Shown here piece after piece: positions 48,137 to 59,297 of a stretch of DNA of 64,000 nucleotides. Made by a program: the position numbers and the translations under genes. Source of the DNA: Turbatrix aceti. Taxonomy: Eukaryota > Nematoda > Chromadorea > Rhabditida > Panagrolaimidae. The stretch covers positions 1 through 64,000 of the forward strand of contig OZ017768.1 of assembly GCA_963969345.1 (NCBI GenBank). The letters are read 5' to 3'. The first letter of the stretch is position 1. Each line of letters starts with the position of its first letter. The notes under the pieces were generated by a model. That model saw nothing but the letters and a program-made list of their open reading frames with translations. It made no database searches and was not told where the DNA came from.

Positions 48137-50034
48137 CTATTTATTACCGGTTTCGTCGACGTGCAGATCACCAGTTGAACGATGATTGGAACCAATTCTG
48201 GATCGGGCTTCTTTTGACATAAAAAGTCTCTGTATCTCATCCAGTTGAAGACCATTAGTCTCAGGAACAACGAAGAAGCAAAAGACAGCGCCGCACGCGG
48301 TGATGATAGCGTAAAGCAGGTAGCTTCCCTGGATGGTAATCGCGTTGACAAGAATAAGAAACGTGAACGATATGACCAGGTTTGTCCACCAGTTCATCGC
48401 TGTTGTGACTGATACGCACGTGGATCGGGCCCAAAGAGGATAGAATTCAGCGTTGAGGGTCCACGGAAGAGAGGCTAAAAAAAGAATCAATTGTTTACTT
48501 GATGGCTGAGAACCACGATACAAAATACTTACATAATCCAGCCGCATAAGTAGCCAGAAAAGCGATCACACCAATGAGGGGCACCCAGGAAATGGACGTG
48601 TAGCAGTAACCGTCGTAGAATGACCACATCGCCTGGTCGGCAGGTCCTTGACACGTCGTAGTGTTTCCTACGATGGATAGACAATATCCAGGAGCACTGC
48701 TGGAAATTCCCGTCGGCCCACAAAAGTTACAATTTGTGTCGCGAATACAAGAAGCGCAGTTTGTGTAAGTTGAACATTGAGAAGATGAGGAGGACGCGAT
48801 GAAAGGAGCTGCGATGACGGCGCCTGACGTAGCCGCAACTTGCCAGTAAGCTGCTGCTAAACCGAGTAACGACACCACAACCAATATTTGACTGATAATC
48901 AGAACTGGACGTCTGCCGAAACGATCGATCTGTAAAAAAATTCATGTGTGTAGGTACAAAAAAATAATAACTTACCGTAAAGAATGGAACAAATCCAAAA
49001 ACTGCTGCAGCAGTTGTTGTTGCCAATGAAATCCAGATAGCAGTCAGGTCGTCGGTTATACCGATGGATTTCACAGTTGAACCAATAAAGAATCTAAAAA
49101 TGGGAATTGTGGCATCTTAGACAGTTTTTTGATGTTACTTACTGGACAGATGACGCTCCCGAGGCCAAGTTCAGAAGTTGTAGCATACATCCAAGAAGGA
49201 ACGCCTTGAATACGTGTTTTGTAGCAACAATCTGCTTTAAAGAACCCTTAATCTGTGATTTTTCCTTAATCTCAGCTTCAATCTCCTGGATACCGGTTTC
49301 GATGCCAGCCGTATCTTTGCCGTAAATGCGTTTCAAAATTCCAACAGCTTTTTCGGAAGATTGATGTTGATACACCCAACTGGGAGATTCGGGTAAGAGA
49401 AGCACAAAGATAACGAGTTGGACAGCAGCGATGACACACGGTAAAGCAAACAGAATTCTAAAACATCCTTACATTTTGCATTTACAAATTCGCAGACGAA
49501 CCTCCAGCTGACATTAGCTGGATCCAGCGGCGTAACCGCAGCACCAATCAGATTTGCCAAAACACCACCAACATTTCCAGAAAGTTGAAACAGCGACAAA
49601 AGTCGACCTCGAATTCTTGCAGGTGAGCACTCGCCCAAGTAAAGCGGGACTAGCATGCAGACAATCCCGATGTAGCATCCATTGATTGCCCGAGCTATGA
49701 CCAGCATGATCCGGTTAAAAGAACAAGCTGATAGGATGCCCGCAACGATGTAGACCACAGTTGAGTAGACGATTACTCTTTTTCGACCAAATCTATCGGA
49801 AAGAGGTGCCGTAGTTATAGAACCGATGCCGGCAAAAGCCGGTGTTGCCGCTACGACCAAACCATGCCACAGGGATGACTCCAGGTCCAAGTGTTTGTTT
49901 TTCAGAGCAAAAATGAGGATGACATTGATGACGTTGAGGTCGTATCCAAAAAGAAAGGGTGACACAGATGCTATGACGCTCACCAAAATTACGTATTTCA
50001 CGTTTAGTTCTGGAAAATCAGATGTGGGTTGCAT
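48137..50034 (-). CDS. HMIT-type H+/myo-inositol or sugar transporter B
   Basis: Five exons: 50034-49502, 49457-49143, 49093-48976, 48929-48533, 48474-48137; 566 residues. Begins MQPTSDFPELNVKYVILVSV, TM1 SPFLFGYDLNVINVIL, DRFGRKR, PESPSWVYQHQSS, IDRFGRRPVLI, Cys-rich loop CSTYTNCASCIRDTNCNFCG and end motif PETNGLQLDEIQRLFMSKEA. The E-T-N variant of the sugar-transporter PETKG motif differs from A and C. First exon length (533 bases) and the phase-2 junction after GWR/SWR are identical to A. Same predicted role and topology as A. Its start is directly in exon 1, unlike A and C. Confidence 0.9.
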
Positions 50035-50743
50035 TTTTGAAGTTTTTTTCTGAAAAATTTGGAATAAGTAATGTAAACATTTGTAGGCACCACGCCAGCA
50101 GCATTACACGGTGTACATTGATCCAGTATATTGTAATTTACACCCCCCCGTTAACTTAGCATTTGAATTTCCGTTATTGTTGATAGATGAAAATGAATCG
50201 GACATTTTTTTGCTCCAGCTGAATAAATGCAATGCGGGGAAGGCTTACCCTAAATATATATCACTTTTTTTGTCGTTAATCGTTATCGGGATTCGTACTG
50301 TGAAGCGTACTCTGCTGTATTGTGTGTGCGCTACCAAAGCAGAAGGCGGAGTTTTCGGGAGTCTAGACAGCTTTTCGACGACTTCTGTGGTCCATTGACA
50401 TCACGAGACTACATCGTGCGCACCTCACATCAGAAAGAACGACGCTGACAATGACACCAATGATGACGCTGAATCAAGTACCAAATAACGCCAGCACGAG
50501 CTGGGGCTTAGAACTCGTGTATCCGGCGTTTGGCGAACGTAATAATGCGCTAAACAAACTGTCTTGTCTACCGGCTAACAAAAAAATACCCAGCGCAATA
50601 ACAACGTGACAAACAGGAATTGAATTTTTGTTTTTGCGATTCAAATAAACGAATGGCTGTATTTTTAGAAACTGCTTTTTATTCTCATAAATATTTTTTA
50701 AATCTTTATCAAAACGTTAAAATACGTGCAACGCCATTGACAT
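50035..50743. other. Intergenic region between transporters B and C
   Basis: No gene seen. It holds the promoter of B and the 3' flank of C. Confidence 0.5.
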
Positions 50744-52814
50744 TTATCGTCTCCATGAAGATTGCTTTGCATCCGCAAAATGTACATGGGGAGAACGACT
50801 GGAATGCACGACATCCTTGTTGTCCGTTATAAAAAGTTGCTGCACTTGGTCTAGTTGTAAGCCTTTGGTCTCGGGTAAAAATAGACAGCAAATCAGGGCT
50901 CCGATAAGCGTTACCCCAGCATAGAGTATGTATGCGCCATGCTGGGTGACAGCATCGACGAGCGAGAGAAAGGTCATGGAAACAAGCAGATTAGTCCACC
51001 AGTTGACAGACGTTGTGATGGCAACGCACGTGGATCGAGCCCAGAGAGGAAAGAATTCCGCGTTCAGTACCCAGGGAAGCGAGGCTAAAAAAATCAAAGG
51101 CCGATTCACGTGTTTGTGCATGATAGGTAAAAGGGGATTTTTTGCGTTGATAAAACTCACCTAATCCGGAAGAAAAAACGGCTAAAAAGACCAGAACGCA
51201 TACCAGAGGCAGCCAGGACCAGGGAGTGTGACAGTAGCCGTCGTAGAACGACCAACCACTAACACCAGTTGGATTCTGACAGGTGGAATTTTCAGCAGGA
51301 GATAGGCAAAATCCAGATGACGATCCATATATGTCAGATGGTCCACAAAATTTACAAAAAGGATCTTTGACGCATGACGCGCAATTGAGATGCTGGGAGC
51401 ACCTAAGGGAGAGAAAGGTTTTCGGTGCTTGAGGTGCCACCACACCAGTAGTGACGGATACCTGCCAGTACGCTCCCGCGATTGCCAAAAGAGCAAAAAA
51501 GCACCCAAACTGACTTGCAATTAGTGTTGGGCGTCGCCCGAAGCGATCAATCTGAAATCCTATTTAATTAAAAAATGTGCGGGGTGCCTACCGTAAAAAA
51601 TGGTACAAGACCAAAAATCAAAACAATGCAGGAAGTCGCTAGTGAAAACCAGATAGCAGATAGTTCATCTGTGATTCCGACAGATTTTACTGTGGTTCCA
51701 ATGTAGTACCTGAATTCAAAATTTGCATTCAATACGAATAACTTTGAAACTCACATTATCGTATTTATGCCGCTTCCGATGTTGAAAATCTGTAACAGAG
51801 ATCCCAAAATCAGAGGCTTGATCACGTGACCGGTAGTAAAAATTCTGGCCAGTCCGCAACGACGGCTTCCAACCCGCGTTCGTTCGTTGTGCTCTTCTAT
51901 GATGTCCTCAAAGGCATCCGATACACCCCTGTGATCCGAGCCGTGTATCTTCTCCAGTGCAGCCATGGCTTGGGCCGGGGTTTTGTGTTCAAAAATCCAA
52001 CTTGGGGATTCTGGAAGGAAAGTAAGGGCTGTGAGCTGGACTACAGCCAAAAGGCAGGGGAATGCAAAAAGAAGTCTACAAAAAACGTATCATCAATGAA
52101 CAATCGCAAAAAAACTTACCTCCATCCCACATTTACCGGATCAAACTTTGACACACCGGCTGCGATGACGTTTGACATGATAACACCAAAATTAGCAGCA
52201 AGCTGAAAACTGGTCAACATCTGCCCCCTTATGCTGGCAGGGGAGCACTCGCTCAGATATAACGGCGCCAGCATGCACGCCAACCCTATTGCAAATCCAT
52301 TAATTATCCTAGCAACCACGAGAATGCCTCGGTAGTGAGAAGCCGCTGCACAGAGTCCAGCCAGGGTATAAATGACCGTCGAAAGCCCGATGACGTTCCT
52401 TCGGCCTAGTTTGTCGGAGAGCGGTGCTGCAACCAGGGATCCAAGCCCCGCAAGAGCCGGCGTGGCAGAAACCACCAAGCCTTGCCAAAAAGGAGCTGAG
52501 ATGTCAAGATTTTCGTTTTTGATTGCGAATATCATGGCAACGTTGATGACGCCAGTGTCGTAGCCAAAAAAAAAGGCAGACATGGCTATAGTAAAACCGA
52601 TGAGGATGACTCGTGTACTGCAAGAAGCTGTGGGCCGTGAGGACAAAAGGGAAGGTGGGGGCGGCGATGTCGGTGATAGGGATAAGGATATGGGACATGG
52701 TAAAGGGGATGAGTACTGACCTGCAATTTTCAATTACCAACGAATAATAAAAAAATCTACCTTACTGGTTTCAGATTTCGGGATTGAAGAGGATACGTGA
52801 CTGTCAGACGACAT
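50744..52814 (-). CDS. HMIT-type H+/myo-inositol or sugar transporter C
   Basis: Six exons: 52814-52766, 52720-52120, 52075-51755, 51709-51592, 51551-51161, 51084-50744; 606 residues, the longest of the three. The N-terminal cytoplasmic tail is Ser/Pro-rich (CPISLSLSPTSPPPPSLLSS) and encoded partly by an extra first exon MSSDSHVSSSIPKSET. TM1 SAFFFGYDTGVINVAMIFAI, then PLSDKLGRRNVI, PESPSWIFEHKTP, IDRFGRRPTLIASQ, Cys-rich loop CSQHLNCASCVKDPFCKFCG and PETKGLQLDQVQQLF. Intron positions match B. In the final loop NWWTN matches B, while A has HASMN. The predicted role is proton-coupled polyol or sugar uptake. Confidence 0.9.
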
Positions 52815-53374
52815 GAATTTTTAACAGTTTTCGATTGTAAATATCACCGAACAGGCATGCTGTCAACATACAATACAGCCCAACAATTATAATTCAACAT
52901 TGTAGTAGTGGAATACGACGAATAAGCAACTTCATGCATCCAGGATGCGCAAATGCATAGATGCGTAACACCAACTCTTCGAAAGCGCTGATGCGTGACT
53001 TTACTTTTTGCCTATGAACTTTATATCCCCTATACTATGCAACGAGCGCTCGAGCGAGATTTTCTAAAAACAAACCAATTATTATCCGATAGCGGACATG
53101 ATGGGTGTAATTAATTTGTTACTTCAATGAAGTTGTGTCGGCGGTTGCTCAATAAAAATATGTTTCAAATACAAAAAAAATGAAAGAATTCGCTGTTCCC
53201 GACAGATTGTGTCCCCGACATTAAACAAAATTTGGCAGCAAACAAATGATGTAAATTGGTGAGAAAAAACATAAAAAATATATGAAAAATTTGTTCAAAA
53301 TATGCCTCATTTTTCGTTTTTAGAAAAATTTACAGCCTTTTTTACACACTAAATATATTCAATTTTTTTTCAAT

Positions 53375-53492
53375 AGGGTGTTAAACTCGGGGAAAATTTT
53401 CCCCGTCCCCGACTGCTTTTGTCCCCGGCTCTCCTCGTCCCCGACGCGAGTCGGGAGAAGGGGATTTAGTTAATCCCTACCATTACGGTAAT
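53375..53492. repeat. GC-rich self-complementary patch
   Basis: CGGGGAAAATTTTCCCCG, repeated TCCCCGAC / CCCCGGC motifs and CGACGCGAGTCGGGA make this patch highly self-complementary in an AT-rich setting. Ends TAGGGTGTTAA and (reverse complement) TAGGGATTAA are weakly alike. TCCCCGAC also occurs at about 53210. It may be the end of a larger transposon; boundaries are not established. Confidence 0.4.
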
Positions 53493-53663
53493 ATATAGCA
53501 ATGTTTTTTTTTGTTCTGTTATTGTATTATTTTTGTTCCGTTTGTCAAAATAAATTCAAATAATATTTGCCAGAAAACAACCATGTAAAATAGTTAAAGA
53601 ATAAATTATGGAATTTTACTTTTAGGAAAACCGAAAAATACACCATTTTTTATTGGTAAGTAC

Positions 53664-53848
53664 TCGCACTAGCACGTGATCTACAACATGACTACAACTG
53701 ATTTGCAAGATTTTGTACGTGAATGAATTTTTTTGTGTTGCTCACATCGGCTAACAGATCGTTGTCATTTCCGTTGTAATCATGATGTAAATCGGAGAAG
53801 TCCCTTTGTCCTGTTGTAGTCATGTTGTAGATCACCTGCTAGTGCGGG
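53664..53848. mobile_element. Foldback/MITE-like element, 185 bp
   Basis: Inverted repeats of about 35 bases with two or three mismatches: left CGCACTAGCACGTGATCTAC onward, right ending ATCACCTGCTAGTGCGGG. TA dinucleotides flank both sides and may be the target duplication. The terminus CCCGCACTAGC is shared with the element at 8099-8240; the inner arms are unrelated. No coding capacity. Confidence 0.7.
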
Positions 53849-54171
53849 TAATTTCACCAACATAAAAAATGGTTTGGCGTTACGTCCGCAATACTCTCAT
53901 TTGACGGTGCGCTCGCTCGTGTTGAATTTTCTGCTTTTTGTTTTCTAAGAAACAATGAAACCTTGAATTCAGGTTTTGCTTTTATTTTGCGTGTCGGTTG
54001 TTTGTTGATTGCGTTCTGTTTTGCAATTTGCGTGTTTGTTATCACTGCTAACAAGTACGTTTTGCACGCCTTTACCGGACCGTGTTTTGGACATGCGTGT
54101 GTCATTTGCTTGACTGTTTATCGATTTTGCCTACAGTTTGATTTTGCAGTTAGATACTCATAACAGCTTCG

Positions 54172-55165
54172 ATGGGGCGAAAGAAGAAGCGGATTGCAAA
54201 GCCGTGGTGCTGGTAAGTGTTTCTTTTGATGTTTAGAGTGATTTTTGCTTTTTGCTTACTTTTGGTTCTTTACACTTTCAACAACAATTTTGCAAAAAAA
54301 ATTGTATTTTTTTGAATTTTTGTGAACAAATTGGCTATCTTTTTAGGTACTGCAACCGCGAATTTGAAGACGAAAAGATTCTTATTCAACACCAGAAAGC
54401 CAAACACTTCAAATGCCCGACTTGCAACAAGAAGCTATTCACCGGACCCGGACTCGTAATTCACTGCATGCAAGTTCATAAAGAAACGATCGACAAGATC
54501 CCAGCTGCGCTTCCTGGCCGTGATTCTGTTGACGTCGAGGTCTACGGCATGGAAGGCATTCCCGACACCCCAGACCAAGGAACCAGCGCTCCACCGGCAG
54601 CCAAGATGCCCAAGGTGGCAGGCATCCCGATGCCGTCGTCCGGCCCCCTCCCTACCTCAGCACCAGTCATGCCAACACCCTACCAGCCTTCCAACGGCTA
54701 CCACTTGGGCGGCGGTGGGGGTCCGATGCCGACTTCTCTACCCCCGATGCCGCCTTCCGCACCCGCTGCTGCGTATGGGTCGTTTTATAGCAATCCGTAT
54801 GCCGGATACTACGCTCAACAAGCGCAGACACAAATGGCTGCTCCTCCGAGGTATGGTGGTCTGCCGGCAAGTGTTCCACCTTCCACGAATCCCGTTGCTG
54901 CGTATTACGGTAACCCGGCCGCTGGATTGCCGACCGGACTTCCAGTGGATCCGATGCCCCAATACGGAGTAAGTGCGGCAGGTGGTGGAGAGGACTTGAA
55001 AATTATCAAGAAACCCATCACTGGGAAAACGCAGCTTTACCACCCCGATGAAAACATTAGTTTGGTGAGATTCTTAAAAGTTAATTTACGTTCCTATTGT
55101 AAAACACTTTCCAGGAAGAACTCTACCTCCAGCGTCTGCGCCGGCTTCAATCGTACCATCATTGA
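54172..55165 (+). CDS. ZNF207: BuGZ/ZNF207-type zinc finger protein
   Basis: Homologue of the kinetochore and spindle-matrix protein that binds and stabilises BUB3. Exons 54172-54212, 54347-55064, 55115-55165; 269 residues. The N-terminus [34 protein letters not shown] and [20 protein letters not shown] contains the two family C2H2 zinc fingers, then [17 protein letters not shown] and the conserved YGMEGIP. The middle is Pro/Gly/Ala/Tyr-rich and disordered. The end has [18 protein letters not shown], which resembles the GLEBS motif (Glu-Glu) that contacts BUB3. The first coding intron interrupts the first finger. The stop in the 51-base last exon is followed directly by a good donor (GACGAG|GTAAGT), so an alternative 3' structure is possible. 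Confidence 0.88.
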
Positions 55166-56102
55166 CGAGGTAAGTGCCCTTTTGCAAAATACGTTCCTTC
55201 AGTTGAATTTACACTCGAAAAAATCTTGCGAACGTCATTACACATGCGTATGTGTTCTACGAGGTTGGCGTTTGTAATAATTTTTTTTTCAATTCTTAAA
55301 ATTTTTTGTTTACAACAAATTTTCTTGTTCCTTTACCAAAAAAGTAAGTCTTACCTATCTCGCCGCAGCGAAAGTAAGTCTACCATAATGATCAGTGATA
55401 TATGCGTTTCAAGTGCCATAGAAAAAACAGGATGCCTGTGGCTTTTATTAGCTTTTTTCTGTTGTTCAAGGGAAACATAACCCACTGATCCCTGCGTGTC
55501 GCTTGCTATCAAAAAAATAAAGGAAGTGGGAAACGCATGTCTAATTTCTACCTGACTGTAAGTCCTTCTCTCGCGTCTGATAGATCCTGTTTTTTTGCGC
55601 TTTGGAATACCAAGCAAGGACTGATCGGACAGATGGATTTTCAGAAGCCAATAAGAGAGTCTCATCCTGAAACTATTCCTGTGTCCTATCTGTGCCGCTC
55701 GTTTCTTCCGTCACGCTCTTATCTGGAAAAAAACGTATGTGCTTGCTTTGTAGCTGGAAAACAAAAACAATAACTTAACACGCCGTTCAATTGCTTACAT
55801 TCATCTCCAAATCCAAAAAAGAAACTTATGTTGGCTTCACACAAGGAAAGAATTATTTAATTTTGTCTAAATGTAAGTGTATTTTTTCACCGTGTTTTTT
55901 TTGTTTTGCTTCTGCGAAACGCGTCAAGGCGTAGAGCGGCGGTTACAACTTGCATTCGTCATCTCGGGATCATTTATCACAGTAATACATGAGAAGCGAT
56001 GAACATGGAAGTGTTTTGTTTTGGTGGGGGTGTAAAGAAGAAAAATACCCGAAAATTTGGAGAACAAAAATGACAGGCCAGGCGACGATATCGTACGTAT
56101 AA
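55166..56102. other. Intergenic region between BuGZ and PSMD9
   Basis: A plus-strand frame at 55537-55773 (78 codons) has no motif, and its splice context was not convincing. It could belong to an alternative 3' end of the BuGZ gene. Otherwise nothing is seen. Confidence 0.45.
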
Positions 56103-56903
56103 TCAAATGGCGTATCCCTTGAGTGGAAGAAAAGCGGCTCCGAAAACGCCACTGCCGGACCAGACACGCGGCTGGAAGACCAGACGTTTGACGCTGTCGA
56201 TACGGAGGATCGTGATGCGAAGGGTTTTCTGGAAAAGTAAGTATTGCGCGAAAGTGAGTTTATGCCAAAGAACTCACGTCGACGTGATCCTTGACGACCT
56301 GAGACAACTGCTCCAGACCTCCGAAGTTGTCGCCGTGGAGATGGGCAAGCTGGACGACCAAGTCACCTTCTTGCAGACCCTAGAAAACAGTTTCACATGA
56401 TATTCATCCTATCACGGAGACAATAAATGTCGTGTTTGTGCAATAAAGCTTTATATAAAGCAAACTTACGCCTTCCTCGGCCGGAGATCCGGGGGCGACG
56501 CTCTGAATCCTCAAAAACGGCCGATTTGTCGTGCGGTGAACCGTTGGGGTGGGCTCGGTCTTCGCGGAAGCGTTGAAAATTGATTCGCTTGCCACGGGTG
56601 AAGTCTTCTGACTCGTATGGAGTTGATGAAGTGCTGCCTCGATCTTATCCGTCAACGCCTTTCGGTCTGTGCGTAAGCCTGAAAAATATTGAAAATACAA
56701 CAATAATTAGAAAAAAACTTACGAATGAGTTTGGAACGAGTATGTCGAACCGCGTAAACGTCAATGTCGTCTCGAGGAAAGTCCTCGGTGGTTACGAGAG
56801 GCGTCTCCATAGTCACGCCTTCGTGATGGAGCAACGCTTCCTCCGCGGCAATAACCTTGTCCAGTTCATCGCGTTGTGTGATCAACTGTTTGACGGTCTG
56901 CAT
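56103..56903 (-). CDS. PSMD9: 26S proteasome assembly chaperone PSMD9 (p27)
   Basis: Chaperone for the base of the 19S particle, acting on the Rpt4-Rpt5 module. Four exons, 56903-56723, 56678-56470, 56379-56278, 56228-56103, give 205 residues. An N-terminal coiled coil (QTVKQLITQRDELDKVIAAE) is followed by the conserved FPRDDIDVYAVRHTRSKLI and ALTDKIEAALHQLH. A C-terminal PDZ domain contains FLRIQSVAPGSPAEEGGLQE-GD as carboxylate-binding region, then ends RVWSGSGVFGAAFLPL, all diagnostic. The start at 56901-56903 lies nine bases inside an exon that begins at an acceptor (CACTTTTAG), so a further upstream coding exon is possible. Divergent from SLC25A32, 209 bases away. Confidence 0.93.
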
Positions 56904-57112
56904 GAGAGCGGTCTAAAAGTGCAATACATGAACACAAATATGTCGAAGGAACAAAAACGCGATTACGGGTTCAAGAAAAAAGAAAAACATCAAAAAGTGA
57001 TGATAAATACACTTGCGAAGCTTTTTGACGGTCTCAAATTTTTTCGCGTCGGGATTCGTCAACTATAAAAATCAGTCCCATGGGTTTTTTTTGACCGCCG
57101 GCGTACGAAGTA
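56904..57112. promoter_or_regulatory. Divergent promoter region, PSMD9 / SLC25A32
   Basis: The 209 bases between the divergent start codons must hold both promoters and 5' UTRs. No TATA box or known site is recognised. Confidence 0.4.
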
Positions 57113-58312
57113 ATGCTCTCCGGATATGAGCATTTTGTCGGCGGTTTATCCGGTGGATTTGTTGGGGCACTAGTCTGTCATCCTCTTGATCTGTTGAAAA
57201 CACGGTTCTCAGGTTTGTAAACCACTTTGAAGTATGCGAATACTATTTTTTATTGCAGTAAACGATAACTCATCTCTTCGCCCTCAATACCGATCGTATT
57301 GGCATGCAGCGACGTCTATTCTACGTGCACAGGGCATACGAGGCCTTTACGCCGGCCTCTCACCGAATCTTGTTGCAGGACCCCTAGCTTGGGGTCTGTA
57401 TTTCCAATTGTGGGCTTTTCGATCCATTTTTTTAAACCAATTTTTTTTCAGCTATCACGCAATACATCGTCGTTTTGACTTTCTCGCTGATGCTCCTTCT
57501 CTGCAGAATCTGACAGTCGGATGCGCGAGTGGAGCTGCGGTAATGGCGGTGACGAACCCGCTTTGGGTAGCCAAGACAAGGCTCTGTCTTCAGTACGAAA
57601 ACGAAGCCGTTCGGAAGTACAGAGGTCTTTCCCATTGTCTGGTCAAGATTTTTCGAGACGAAGGCCTTCGCGGGTGGTATAAGGTGAGAAAATTAGAGCG
57701 ATGCTAACTATTTTAGGAAACACAACTCGTTTTTGGTAAAACAACAAATTTGTTATTTTTTACGGTCAACACCTATGTGGCGTTTACGTTATTATACGAC
57801 ATTTTACGTTATTTTTCATCGTAATTCTATTTTTTAAATTCGAAAATACGTTTTCAGGGCTTTTTACCGGCAATGTTCGGTACACTGAACGGGTCAATTC
57901 AATTTGCCGTATATAACTACCTCAAAGACTGGCGATGCAGGGTGGAAGGTCTTCCGAAGGATTCAAAACTCGTGAGTCAGAAAAATGCTTATACCCTGTG
58001 AGATATCTGTTTCAGGGTACGGTGGATTACTTTGTGTTTTCATCACTGTCCAAGGCACTAGCCACGGCTTCCACTTACCCTTACCAGGTGGTGCGGGCTC
58101 GACTCCAGGACCACCACACGGCTTACCAGTCTTCAAGGCATGTCATCGTACAGACGGTGAAGAACGAAGGATTCGCCGGCCTGTACAAGGGCATGCTGAT
58201 GGCCACAATCAAGCAGCTGCCCAACGGCGTCGTGACCTACGTGGTATACGAGCACGCACGGCATCTCGCCGAAATTCTGTCTGACACGGACAGACACAGC
58301 ACTAGAGCGTAG
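57113..58312 (+). CDS. SLC25A32: Mitochondrial folate/FAD carrier
   Basis: Inner-membrane carrier importing folate or FAD into mitochondria. Five exons: 57113-57212, 57259-57409, 57452-57683, 57858-57971, 58016-58312; 297 residues. Three carrier repeats, each with the P-x-[DE]-x-x-[KR] type signature: HPLDLLKTRF, TNPLWVAKTRL and TYPYQVVRARLQDHH. The second repeat NPLWVAKTRLCLQYE and the third YPYQVVRARLQD are the specific forms of SLC25A32 and its yeast homologue FLX1, as is GLYAGLSPNLVAGPLAWGLY. The W in NPLW is the usual contact for the folate/FAD subgroup. Starts divergently from PSMD9 and ends 118 bases from the convergent MAD2 gene, with AATAAA near 58330. Confidence 0.94.
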
Positions 58313-58430
58313 AAAACATGTCTAGGTATAATAAAACTCAAATTTTTGACTTCATTTTTTTGAGGAAATTATTGGGCTAAAAAATGAAGAGTACAAACAA
58401 CCAAAAGCAGGCAGTGATCCAGGAAGGAAC

Positions 58431-59297
58431 TCAGAGCATCTCGGGCTTGTACTCGACGGCAGCCTTGACGTCATGGTGACCTGTTCGGAAAGAGCGAAGC
58501 TGAACGCTCTCCGCGTTGGAGATGGCCATGCCAGTTGTCTGCTGGAAGTTGTCGCCGTCGTAGTTGGTACCCCGCTTGACGCCGAGCAGCACATCGAAGC
58601 AACACTCGGACTCAATCTGAGGTAGGAAAGTGACCGATGCCGTGATCTGGCGAAGCACGTCGGCCATGCCTGCTTTGACCTTCTTTTCGTCAAGGAGCGA
58701 GGATTTGTTCTCGCTGCAAAGGTTGAAAGGGTAACTTGCGGTCAAATAATTACCAATAATTCATAAAAGATGGGACAAACAATAGCGATCGCATCCTAAA
58801 CCCCACAAATCAGACTTACTCATCAATTTCATCGTCCTTAATTTCAAACACCCATCGCTCCATCGTTTCCTTCGTCTTGACATCCGAGATTACGACCACC
58901 ATCTTTCGAAGATCTTTCTTTGCCAAGTGATCTAAAAAAAGAAAGATACCTCAACAACAAAGTTCAGGGCAGAAACCCTCAAAAATCTGCCAAAATACCC
59001 TCCCGAACTTACTCTCCATGGCGGACAAAAAAGGCTCGAGAAAGTTGAGGACAGCTTGGTTGTTGCTGACGAGAAGCGTCATGTTGAAGCGTTTTTCGCG
59101 TGAAAATGAATCGGGTGGGTAGACACCTCGCTGATAGAGGATGTTGTTGATGCCGTAATCTATAATTACTACCCCTTAAAAAATGCAAAAAAAATAAAAA
59201 TAAACCCACGAAAGAACTCTCGAATCATGGCAGCGGATCCCTGAAGCGTTATGGATCCCTTCGTCTTGCTTCCAGTCATATGAGCTGTTGACGTCAT
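58431..59297 (-). CDS. MAD2L1: Spindle checkpoint protein MAD2
   Basis: HORMA-domain protein that binds MAD1 and CDC20 to delay anaphase. Four exons: 59297-59210, 59159-59013, 58931-58820, 58713-58431; 209 residues against about 205 in animals. Visible: TLQGSAAMIREFF, YGINNILYQRGVYPPDSFSR, LRKMVVVISDVKTKETMERW, VLRQITASVTFLPQIESECC, then the C-terminal safety-belt strands ESVQLRSFRTGHHDVKAAVE and YKPEML. The RQITASVTFLP block and the belt distinguish MAD2 from MAD2B. All phases fit. Together with the BuGZ gene four kilobases away this is a second kinetochore-checkpoint gene, but they are on opposite strands and not adjacent. Confidence 0.95.

Larger units (their letters stand above)
52815..54171. 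other. Intergenic region with inverted-repeat elements
   Basis: No gene is supported. It holds a GC-rich palindromic patch (53375-53492) and a foldback element (53664-53848), and ends with the promoter of the BuGZ gene. Confidence 0.55.

Noticed and set aside
53103..53492. Full hAT element around the GC-rich patch
   Set aside because: A matching left end with an 8-bp duplication could not be found, so only a self-complementary patch is reported.
54520..54972. 150-codon alternative frame in the BuGZ gene
   Set aside because: Overlaps the Pro-rich exon in another frame; lacks conserved features.
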